A stretch of 5,505 nucleotides of DNA from Betaproteobacteria bacterium (GTDB lineage Bacteria > Pseudomonadota > Gammaproteobacteria > Burkholderiales > SG8-39): the NCBI GenBank assembly GCA_029865405.1, contig JAOUGZ010000214.1:1-5505 (forward strand), given 5' to 3'. Each line of letters begins with the position of its first letter. Position 1 is the stretch's first letter. This document shows positions 1-5,070 of this stretch, piece after piece. The notes under the pieces were generated by a model. That model made no database searches, was not told the origin of the DNA, and worked only from the letters and a program-made list of their open reading frames with translations. Made by a program: the position numbers and the translations under genes.

Positions 1-496
1 CATCGAGGAGGCGCTGGTGGCCTCGCACCGGCACGTGTTCGGCGTGCTGTTCTGGTTCGTGCTGCTGCCCGGGCCGAGCGGCGCCATTCTCTACCGGCTG
101 ACGGTGTACCTGCGCCAGCGCTGGCGCGGACTGGGCGCGTTCGGCGAGTTCGCCGAGCGCGCGTGCCGCGCCCTGGAATGGCCGGCGGTGCGGCTCACCG
201 CGGCGTCCTTCGCGGTGGTGGGCGATTTCGAGGACACGGTCTACTGCTGGCGCACGCAGGCGCCGGCCTGGCCCGACCCCGACGCCGGCGTGATCCTCGC
301 CGCGGGCGCCGGCGCGCTGGGCGTGCGCCTGGGCATGCCGCTCACCGCGATCGAGGGCGTGGAGGTGCGTCCCGAGATGGGCGTGGGCGAGACCGCCGAT
401 GCGCCGTTCCTCGACGGCGTCGTCGGGCTGGTGTGGCGCGCGCTCGTGGTCTGGGTGTTCCTGCTGATGCTTCTGGCGCTGGCGAGCGTGCTCTAG
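1..496 (+). CDS. CobD/CbiB-family integral membrane protein, C-terminal part (5' end outside window)
   Basis: The frame is open from base 2 and gives 164 residues ending in TAG at 494-496; the start lies upstream of the window. The fragment opens with a hydrophobic segment (FWFVLLPGPSGAILYR), whose Gly/Pro-rich GPSGA core is typical of CobD/CbiB proteins. It continues with a soluble stretch containing PARLTA-like (PAVRLTA), DPDAG and AGALGVRLG motifs, and ends with a strongly hydrophobic helix over about the last 22 residues. True CbiB/CobD attaches aminopropanol (phosphate) to cobyric acid in cobalamin synthesis. The beta-proteobacterial CobD/CbiB-family relatives, which share an ancestor with AmpE, often lie outside cobalamin loci, so the biochemical role here is uncertain. 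No other cobalamin gene is visible in the window. Its stop codon interlocks with that of the convergent DUF2007 gene. Family assignment is fairly sure; function is not. Confidence 0.8.
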   Translation, partial: IEEALVASHRHVFGVLFWFVLLPGPSGAILYRLTVYLRQRWRGLGAFGEFAERACRALEWPAVRLTAASFAVVGDFEDTVYCWRTQAPAWPDPDAGVILAAGAGALGVRLGMPLTAIEGVEVRPEMGVGETADAPFLDGVVGLVWRALVVWVFLLMLLALASVL

Positions 497-798
497 GCCG
501 GGCGCTGCGCGCCGCAGCGCCAGCATTGCGTGAACTGCGCCTCCATGCGCTCGCCGCAGCCGGCGCAGGACCAGGGCGGCCCCGAGGCGCGCGCCCCCTC
601 GCGCAGCAGCCGCTCGGCGCGCTGCGCGTCGCGCGCCTCCAGCACCCAGACCTCGGCCTGGCACTCCGCGGGCGGCAGCTCGCCCATGGCCGAGGACAGC
701 CGCTCGTTCCTCACCTCGGCGCGGATGCCCTCGGCTTCGAGGAGGTTCCTCGCGTGGTGCACGGCGATGAGGTCGTACGAGCTGTAAACGCGCTGCAC
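493..798 (-). CDS. DUF2007 domain protein with C-terminal zinc ribbon (putative signal-transducing protein)
   Basis: A 101-residue soluble protein. Residues 1 to about 70 match the DUF2007 pattern: an N-terminal strand MQRVYSSYDL, a helix VHHARNLLEAEGI, a central SSAMGELPP motif, and a strand EVWVLEARD followed by a helix. The fold is known to resemble the GlnB-like ferredoxin fold, hence the family label of signal-transducing protein. The C-terminus carries two CxxC pairs (Cys78/81 and Cys92/95, ten residues apart), which should bind one zinc. The start is GTG. No Shine-Dalgarno sequence is visible in the 13 nt separating it from the dehydratase stop, so translation probably relies on coupling to the upstream gene. 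I chose this start because the family typically begins M-(K/Q/R)-R-(V/L)-Y. The partner and exact function are unknown. The 3' end meets the CobD-family gene in a CTAG. Confidence 0.85.
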   Translation of the reverse strand: MQRVYSSYDLIAVHHARNLLEAEGIRAEVRNERLSSAMGELPPAECQAEVWVLEARDAQRAERLLREGARASGPPWSCAGCGERMEAQFTQCWRCGAQRPA

Positions 799-811
799 GG
801 CCGGGTTGCGC

Positions 812-1141
812 CTATAGGTCGAACAGCGCGTCGCACTTCGCCGCGCAGATGAAGTCGTTTTCCGACAGGCCGCCCACCGCGTGCGTCCAGTACGCGACCC
901 GGCACTTGTTGTAGCCCACGTCCAGGTCGGGGTGGTGATCCTCGCGGTGCGAGACCCAGGCGAGCGCGTTCACGAAGGCCATGGTGTGGTGGTAGTTGCT
1001 GAACGGGTAGACCTTCACCAGTCTGCCGTCCTCGAGGATCCAGCCCTTCAGTTGCTTCAGCAGGTCGCGCGCCTGCCTGTCGTCATAGGCGGGCACGCCG
1101 CCCTCGCAGGGCTTGCATTTCCTCGTCGCGAGCTCGTCCAT
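812..1141 (-). CDS. pterin-4a-carbinolamine dehydratase (4a-hydroxytetrahydrobiopterin dehydratase)
   Basis: A 109-residue cytosolic enzyme of the PCD/DCoH family (EC 4.2.1.96). It dehydrates 4a-hydroxytetrahydropterin so the cofactor of aromatic amino acid hydroxylases can be recycled. The active-site signature is complete: E67-D-H69-H70-P71, then Tyr77, His87 ten residues later, and the GLSENDF segment at 91-97. These correspond to the three catalytic histidines of the family. Length is normal for bacterial PCD. The ATG start is fixed by an AGGAGG at 1146-1151 and by the typical N-terminus (MDELATRKC-PCEGG). The reading frame stays open far upstream, but that extension is only an antisense-style shadow across the peptidase gene. 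The gene lies 8 nt after the peptidase and 13 nt before the DUF2007 gene. No phenylalanine hydroxylase is present in the window, so the hydroxylase it serves must lie elsewhere, or the protein has another role. Confidence 0.95.
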   Translation of the reverse strand: MDELATRKCKPCEGGVPAYDDRQARDLLKQLKGWILEDGRLVKVYPFSNYHHTMAFVNALAWVSHREDHHPDLDVGYNKCRVAYWTHAVGGLSENDFICAAKCDALFDL

Positions 1142-1145
1142 AAAG

Positions 1146-1151
1146 CCTCCT
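1146..1151 (-). promoter_or_regulatory. Shine-Dalgarno of the pterin dehydratase, overlapping the upstream stop codon
   Basis: On the minus strand the junction reads TAGGAGGCTTTATG. The TAG stop of the M48 peptidase (1152-1150) shares its last two bases with the AGGAGG, which stands 4 nt before the ATG at 1141. A ribosome ending the peptidase therefore stops on the initiation site of the dehydratase, which favours translational coupling. It also decides the start codon of the dehydratase. Confidence 0.8.
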
Positions 1152-2394
1152 AGGCGTGCGCCTGCAGCCGCGCGATGCGCAATGCAGCCGGCGGGTGCGA
1201 ATCGTAGAACGCCGAGTGCAGCGGATCGGGCGTGAGCGTGGCGGCATTGTCCTGGTAGAGCTTGACCAGCGCCCGCACCAGCTCGGCGGCGCTGGCGTGC
1301 GCGGCGGCATAGGCGTCGGCCTCGAACTCGTGGCGCCGCGAGTACAGGCTGGTGAGCGGCTGCAGGAAGAACGTGAACACCGGCAGCACCAGCACGAAGA
1401 GCAGAAGCCCCAGGGCGTCGCCGGGCGTGCCGGCATTGAGGCCGGCGTAGAACCAGGGCTCCGTGAGCAGCTGCCCGAGCACCCACAGCAGGCCGAGCGA
1501 CAGCGCAAAGAGCAGCGCGATGCGCTTCCAGACGTGATGCCGCCGGTAGTGGCCGAGCTCGTGCGCGAGCACCGCCTCGACCTCGGGCGGCCGGAGGCGC
1601 GAGAGCAGCGTGTCGAAGAACACGATGCGCTTCGCCGCGCCGAAGCCGGTGAAGTAGGCATTGCCGTGCGCCGAGCGCCGCGAGCCGTCCATCACGTACA
1701 GGCCGTTCGAGGTGAAGCCGCAGCGCGCGAGGAGCGCGTCGATGCGCCCGGCGAGGGCGGGATCCTCGAGCGGCGAAAACTTGTTGAACAGCGGCGCGAT
1801 GAACGTCGGGTAGAGGAGCAGGACCAGCAGGTTGAAGCCGATCCAGGCGCACCAGACATAGAGCCACCAGAGCTCGCCCATGCGGCCCATCAGCCACAGC
1901 ACCAGCACGAGCAACGGCAGGCCAAGCGCGGCGCCGAGCGCCGCGTTCTTCGCCAGATCGGCGATGAACAGCGCCGCGCTCATGCGGTTGAAGCCGAAGC
2001 GCGCCTCGATGACGAACGTGCGGTAGATCGCCACCGGCAGCTCGAGCGCGGAGAGCAGCACCACGGCACCCGCCACCAGCGCCGCGCCGTGCGCGATGCC
2101 GCCCGGGGCGAACACCGCGCCCCATTGCGCCGACATCCACTGCAGCAGGCCGCCGAGCGTGAGCGCGACGAGGAGGGCGGCGCCGAGCAGCACGTCGAGC
2201 ATACCGAGGCGCGCCTTGGCCACCGTGTAGTCGGCCGCCTTCTGGTGCGCGGCGAGCGGAATCGTGTCGGCGAACATTGACGGCACGGCGGCGCGATGCG
2301 CGCGCACGTGCGCCACCTGCCGCTCGGCGAGCCACAGGCGGGTGAGCGTCGCAGCCGCGAGCACGGCGAGGAATGCCCAGGAAAAAGCGTTCAT
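1150..2394 (-). CDS. M48 family (Ste24-type) membrane zinc metallopeptidase
   Basis: A 414-residue integral membrane protease of family M48 (Ste24/CAAX prenyl protease 1-like). The N-terminal half (about 1-200) is a multi-helix membrane domain, with hydrophobic segments near 3-22, 64-84, 103-122, 150-169 and 178-200. The catalytic domain follows: the conserved [12 protein letters not shown] at 241-252, the zinc motif HELGH at 278-282, two more hydrophobic segments (about 290-311 and 327-347), and the third zinc ligand Glu356 in HEFEAD (355-360). In bacteria, where CAAX prenylation is absent, such enzymes are thought to act in membrane-protein quality control; the substrate here is unknown. 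I chose ATG at 2394 because the N-terminus MNAFSWAF leads straight into the first membrane helix, and longer in-frame starts would run into orn. No good Shine-Dalgarno is seen. It is the first gene of a leftward unit with the dehydratase and DUF2007 genes. Confidence 0.94.
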   Translation of the reverse strand: MNAFSWAFLAVLAAATLTRLWLAERQVAHVRAHRAAVPSMFADTIPLAAHQKAADYTVAKARLGMLDVLLGAALLVALTLGGLLQWMSAQWGAVFAPGGIAHGAALVAGAVVLLSALELPVAIYRTFVIEARFGFNRMSAALFIADLAKNAALGAALGLPLLVLVLWLMGRMGELWWLYVWCAWIGFNLLVLLLYPTFIAPLFNKFSPLEDPALAGRIDALLARCGFTSNGLYVMDGSRRSAHGNAYFTGFGAAKRIVFFDTLLSRLRPPEVEAVLAHELGHYRRHHVWKRIALLFALSLGLLWVLGQLLTEPWFYAGLNAGTPGDALGLLLFVLVLPVFTFFLQPLTSLYSRRHEFEADAYAAAHASAAELVRALVKLYQDNAATLTPDPLHSAFYDSHPPAALRIARLQAHA

Positions 2395-2415
2395 GGCAGC
2401 ATGAGAGAATACGTC
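2395..2415. promoter_or_regulatory. 21-bp divergent intergenic region between the M48 peptidase gene and orn
   Basis: These 21 bases are all that separates the two divergent start codons. The interval is too short for two promoters, so the promoter for each gene must extend into the other gene's coding sequence, or one gene is nearly leaderless. A GAGAG at 2403-2407, 8 nt before the orn ATG, is a modest ribosome binding site and supports the orn start at 2416 rather than the in-frame ATG at 2401. Confidence 0.5.
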
Positions 2416-2435
2416 ATGCCTGCGGATGCGAACAA
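2406..2435 (-). promoter_or_regulatory. possible weak sigma-70 promoter for the M48 peptidase operon
   Basis: On the minus strand, TTGTTC (2435-2430) and TATTCT (2411-2406) are separated by 18 bases. The matches to consensus are 3 of 6 and 4 of 6. Transcription would start about 5 nt before the peptidase ATG, giving an almost leaderless mRNA, which fits the missing Shine-Dalgarno. The matches are weak and could be chance. Confidence 0.2.
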
Positions 2436-2961
2436 CCTCATCTGGATCGACATGGAGATGACCGGCCTCACACCCGACAGCGACCGCATCATCGAGATCG
2501 CGCTGCTCATCACCGATGGCCAGCTCAACATCGTCGCCGAGGGGCCGGTGCGGGTGCTGCACCAGCCCGACGAGGTGCTGGCGGCGATGGATTCATGGAA
2601 CACGGGCGTGCACGGCAAGTCCGGCCTGGTCGACAAGGTGAAGGCCTCGCGCCTGGACGAGGCGGCGGTGGAAGCCGAGATGCTCGCCTTCCTCGCGCAG
2701 CACGTGCCCGCCGGCGTGTCGCCGATGTGCGGCAACTCCATCTGCCAGGACCGCCGGTTTCTGGCGCGCTGGATGCCCAGGCTCGAGGCGTGGTTCCACT
2801 ACCGCAACCTCGACGTGTCGACGCTGAAGGAGCTGGCGAGGCGCTGGAAGCCCGAGCTCGCCAAGGGCCTGAAGAAGGAGGGCAAGCACGAGGCGCTCGC
2901 CGATATCCTCGATTCGATCGAGGAGCTGAAGTACTACCGCAAGACCATCATGACCATTTAA
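2416..2961 (+). CDS. orn: oligoribonuclease (3'-5' exonuclease of the DEDDh family)
   Basis: A 181-residue cytosolic exoribonuclease that degrades 2-5 nt RNA fragments, and di-nucleotides such as pGpG, to mononucleotides, completing mRNA decay and c-di-GMP turnover. All five catalytic residues are present at the same positions as in the E. coli enzyme: Asp12 and Glu14 ([10 protein letters not shown]), Asp112 (SICQDRRF), His158 and Asp163 (KHEALADIL). The length equals that of E. coli Orn. The ATG at 2416 gives the standard N-terminus before the first strand; an in-frame ATG at 2401 would add five residues but has poorer spacing. The gene is divergent from the M48 peptidase. Its TAA stop takes its last two bases from the first bases of the 62-bp palindrome, which may also serve as its terminator. 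Confidence 0.97.
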   Translation: MPADANNLIWIDMEMTGLTPDSDRIIEIALLITDGQLNIVAEGPVRVLHQPDEVLAAMDSWNTGVHGKSGLVDKVKASRLDEAAVEAEMLAFLAQHVPAGVSPMCGNSICQDRRFLARWMPRLEAWFHYRNLDVSTLKELARRWKPELAKGLKKEGKHEALADILDSIEELKYYRKTIMTI

Positions 2962-3021
2962 ATAGGGACAGACCTCATTTTTCTCATCTGCAGATGAGAA
3001 AAATGAGGTCTGTCCCTATTT
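2960..3021. repeat. 62-bp perfect palindrome (REP/MITE-like repeat), possible bidirectional terminator
   Basis: Two 31-nt arms are exact reverse complements with no spacer, centred between 2990 and 2991 on a CTGCAG. The left arm begins AAATAGGGACAGACC and ends TTTCTCATCTG; the right arm ends GGTCTGTCCCTATTT. Each arm has 12 G/C in 31, well below the surrounding coding DNA. The element fills essentially all the space between the convergent orn and ridA genes. It donates two bases of the orn TAA stop and the final Lys codon plus TAG of ridA. From memory, GGGACAGACC/GGTCTGTCCC ends are common in dispersed repeats of proteobacterial genomes near IS200-like (REP-associated tyrosine) transposases; this is not verified here and no transposase is present. 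The RNA from either strand would form a very long hairpin, though no U-tract follows the stem, so it is not a textbook intrinsic terminator. Confidence 0.9.
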
Positions 3022-3474
3022 GACTTCGACGATGACTTCGATCTCCACGGGAATGCCCATGGGGAGCGAGCCCATGCCCACGGCGGAGCGGGCGTGCCTG
3101 CCGGCGTCGCCGAGGACCTCGACGAAGAGATCCGAGCAGCCATTGATCACCTTGGGATGGTCCTGGAACTCGGGCACGGCGTTCACCATGCCGAGGAGCT
3201 TCACCACGCGCACCACCTTGTCGAGGCTGCCGAGCTCGGTCCGCATGACCGCGAGGAGATCGAGGCCGACCGAGCGCGCGTGCCGGTAGGCTTGCTCGGC
3301 GGTATATTCGCGCCCGACCTTGCCCTGCGGCCGCATGCCGTTCTCGGCGCGCGGCCCCTTGCCCGAGAGGTACAGCAGGTTGCCGGTGCGGACCGCGTTG
3401 ACGTAGTTGGCGACCGGCGCGGAGACCGTGCCGAGGTCGATGCCGAGCGTTTTCAGCCGCGCTTCGGCGCTCAC
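3016..3474 (-). CDS. RidA family protein (YjgF/YER057c/UK114, imine/enamine deaminase-like)
   Basis: A 152-residue cytosolic protein of the Rid superfamily, longer than E. coli RidA (about 128) and resembling the about 153-residue YjgF-like subgroup. Landmarks are VANYVNAVRTGNLLYLSG (21-38), DKVVRVVKLLGMVNA (85-99), HPKVINGCSDLFVEV (106-120) and the signature region GRHARSAVGMGSLPMGIPVE (125-144). Arg129 and Glu144 are 15 residues apart, as are the active-site Arg105 and Glu120 of RidA, so deaminase activity on 2-imino/enamine acids is plausible. The start is GTG within a GTGA overlap with the stop of the FAD oxidase gene and no clear Shine-Dalgarno is visible, so translation is probably coupled. 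Its last codon (AAA) and TAG stop lie inside the 62-bp palindrome. The physiological imine is unknown; the upstream flavoprotein may be its source. Confidence 0.92.
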   Translation of the reverse strand: MSAEARLKTLGIDLGTVSAPVANYVNAVRTGNLLYLSGKGPRAENGMRPQGKVGREYTAEQAYRHARSVGLDLLAVMRTELGSLDKVVRVVKLLGMVNAVPEFQDHPKVINGCSDLFVEVLGDAGRHARSAVGMGSLPMGIPVEIEVIVEVK

Positions 3475-4859
3475 GGCGGCGGCAGGACCTTGCCGGGATT
3501 GAGCAGGTTCTCAGGGTCGAACGTGTGCTTCAGGTCGCGCATCAGGTCCACCGCTTCGCCCAGCTCCTCCTGCAGGTAGGGTTGCTTGCCCATGCCGATG
3601 CCGTGCTCGCCGGTGCAGGTGCCTTCCATGGCGAGCGCGCGCTTCACCAATCGAACGTTGATCGCCTTGGCTTCTTCCATGTCGGACGGGCTCGCCGGGT
3701 CGACCAGGATCACGAGGTGGAAGTTGCCGTCGCCGACGTGCCCGAAGAGCGGGATCGGCATCGACGCCTTCTCGATGTCCTTGGTGGTCTCGACGATGCA
3801 TTCGGCGAGGCGCGAGATCGGCACGCACACGTCGGTGGAGACAGCGCGTGAGCCGGCCTTCAGCTGCAGGCAGGCGAAGTAGGCGTTGTGGCGCGCCTCC
3901 CAGAGCTTGGTGCGCTCCTCGGGCCTGGTGGCCCACTGGAATCCGAGGCCGCCGTTTTCTTTCGCGATCTCCTGCACCATCTCGGCCTGCTCGACCACGC
4001 CGGCCTCGGTGCCGTGGAACTCCAGCAGCAGGGTCGGCATCTCGCGGTGGCTCGTCTTGTTGTGCTTGTTCAGCGCCGCCATGGTCGTGGCGCAGAGCAA
4101 TTCGCTTCTCGCGATCGGGATGCCCGACTGCAGCGTCTGGATTACGGTGTCGGCCGCGCCCTTCACCGTCTCGAACGCGCACACCGCCGCCGACATCGCC
4201 GCCTGCACCGGGTGCAGCTTCACCGTGACCTCGGTGATGATGCCCAGGGTCCCTTCCGAGCCCACGAACAGGCGCGTCAGGTCGTAGCCCGCGGCCGACT
4301 TCTTCGAGCGGCGCGAGGTCTGGATGATGCGCCCGTCGGCGAGCACCACCTTCAGCGACAGCACGTTCTCGCGCATGGTGCCGTAGCGCACGGCGTTGGT
4401 GCCCGAAGCGCGTGTCGCGCTCATGCCGCCCAGGGTCGCATCGGCGCCCGGATCGATGGGGAAAAACAGGCCCGTGTGCTTGATGAACTCGTTCAGCTGT
4501 TTGCGCGTGACGCCGGCCTGCACCACGGCGTCCATGTCTTGCTCGTGCACCGCCAGCACCTGGTTCATCTGCCCCATGTCGATGCACACGCCGCCCTGGA
4601 TGGCGAGGATGTGGCCTTCGAGCGAGGTGCCGACGCCGTAGGGAATCATCGGCACGCGGTGGCGGCGGCAGATGTTGACGATGTCGCGCACTTCTTCCGT
4701 GGATTTCGGGAACGCCACCGCGTCGGGCGGCGCGTAAGGCAGGTAGGACTCGTCCTTGCCGTGGTGCTCGCGGATGCCCGCCGAAACGGTGACGCGGTCC
4801 CCGAGCAGGGCCTGCAGCTCGGTGAGCACGCTCTGGTCGAATTCGCGCGCCTTGTTCAC
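3471..4859 (-). CDS. FAD-binding oxidoreductase, D-lactate dehydrogenase (cytochrome)/GlcD type
   Basis: A 462-residue flavoprotein of the PCMH-type FAD family (FAD_binding_4 plus FAD-oxidase C domain). The FAD-binding half carries PYGVGTSLEGH (73-83), DPGADATLGGMSATRASGTN (136-155) and DLTRLFVGSEGTLGIIT (193-209). The C-terminal half has RPEERTKLWEARHNAY (312-327), VSTDVCVPISRLAE (340-353), the metal/substrate-site motifs GHVGDGNFH (373-381) and GEHGIGMGK (417-425), and the closing DPENLLNPGK (448-457). These match cytochrome-linked D-lactate dehydrogenases (EC 1.1.2.4), which oxidise D-2-hydroxy acids and pass electrons to the respiratory chain. Glycolate or D-2-hydroxyglutarate cannot be excluded as substrate. 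The start is GTG, 4 nt after the DUF6494 stop, with a weak ribosome site; no in-frame ATG is nearby. The 3' end overlaps ridA by 4 nt. Family is secure, substrate inferred. Confidence 0.92.
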   Translation of the reverse strand: MNKAREFDQSVLTELQALLGDRVTVSAGIREHHGKDESYLPYAPPDAVAFPKSTEEVRDIVNICRRHRVPMIPYGVGTSLEGHILAIQGGVCIDMGQMNQVLAVHEQDMDAVVQAGVTRKQLNEFIKHTGLFFPIDPGADATLGGMSATRASGTNAVRYGTMRENVLSLKVVLADGRIIQTSRRSKKSAAGYDLTRLFVGSEGTLGIITEVTVKLHPVQAAMSAAVCAFETVKGAADTVIQTLQSGIPIARSELLCATTMAALNKHNKTSHREMPTLLLEFHGTEAGVVEQAEMVQEIAKENGGLGFQWATRPEERTKLWEARHNAYFACLQLKAGSRAVSTDVCVPISRLAECIVETTKDIEKASMPIPLFGHVGDGNFHLVILVDPASPSDMEEAKAINVRLVKRALAMEGTCTGEHGIGMGKQPYLQEELGEAVDLMRDLKHTFDPENLLNPGKVLPPP

Positions 4860-4863
4860 CGGC

Positions 4864-5070
4864 TCATTGTAGCTTTATTTCGCCGTCGAACGGCACCTTC
4901 ACGCCCAGTGAAGGGATCTCGAGCGTGACGCGCGCAGCGAAGCTTTCGGAGCCCTTGAGCTTCGCCCCCGCCAGCGCCTGCTGCACGGCCTGCTCGATCT
5001 CGCGCTGCGAATTCACGCCCACCATCTTCAGGAACTTGCGGATGCTGAGGTTGAAGGTCTCCTGGTCCAT
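4864..5070 (-). CDS. DUF6494 family small protein, function unknown
   Basis: A 68-residue soluble protein beginning MDQETFNLSIRKFLKMVGVN. It has a predicted helical N-terminal half (about 4-37, including SQREIEQAVQQALAG) and a C-terminal half of alternating strand-like sequence (ARVTLEIPSLGVKVPFDGEI). It looks like members of the DUF6494 family, recognised from memory of the SIRKFLK-VGV-SQREIE pattern; no function is known to me. The start at 5070 is set by a strong GGGGAGG (5076-5082) and by a TAATG overlap with the pgi stop. A longer in-frame version from 5139 would lie wholly inside pgi and is unlikely. It sits between pgi and the FAD oxidase with 4 nt to the latter, so it is almost certainly co-transcribed with both. 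Confidence 0.85.
   Translation of the reverse strand: MDQETFNLSIRKFLKMVGVNSQREIEQAVQQALAGAKLKGSESFAARVTLEIPSLGVKVPFDGEIKLQ

Noticed and set aside
163..852. A 229-residue plus-strand Arg/Gly-rich open frame across the CobD-family, DUF2007 and dehydratase genes
   Set aside because: It overlaps three supported genes and its composition is that of an out-of-frame GC-rich reading.
1156..2280. A 374-residue open frame antisense to the M48 peptidase gene
   Set aside because: Its Arg/Glu/Gln/His-rich composition is the usual by-product of GC-rich coding DNA read on the opposite strand, and the peptidase frame carries all family motifs.
1142..2335. In-frame upstream extension of the pterin dehydratase by about 400 residues
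   Set aside because: The extension is Arg/Ala-rich shadow sequence over the peptidase gene; the real start has an AGGAGG and gives a normal 109-residue enzyme.
2401..2415. An orn start at ATG 2401, five codons earlier
   Set aside because: The extra residues are not typical of Orn; starting at 2416 gives exactly 181 residues with catalytic positions matching the E. coli enzyme.
2958..3024. Identical peptides (ending MRKMRSVPI) encoded on both strands at this site
   Set aside because: This is a trivial result of the perfect palindrome, not a duplicated gene or peptide.
3511..4587. A 358-residue open frame on the same strand as, but in a different frame from, the FAD oxidase gene
   Set aside because: Low-complexity Arg/Gly/His-rich translation with no recognisable domain, fully inside a well-supported gene.
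3888..4928. A 346-residue plus-strand open frame opposite the FAD oxidase and DUF6494 genes
   Set aside because: Shadow frame: His/Arg/Ala-rich, no domain, no ribosome site, and it crosses two real genes on the other strand.
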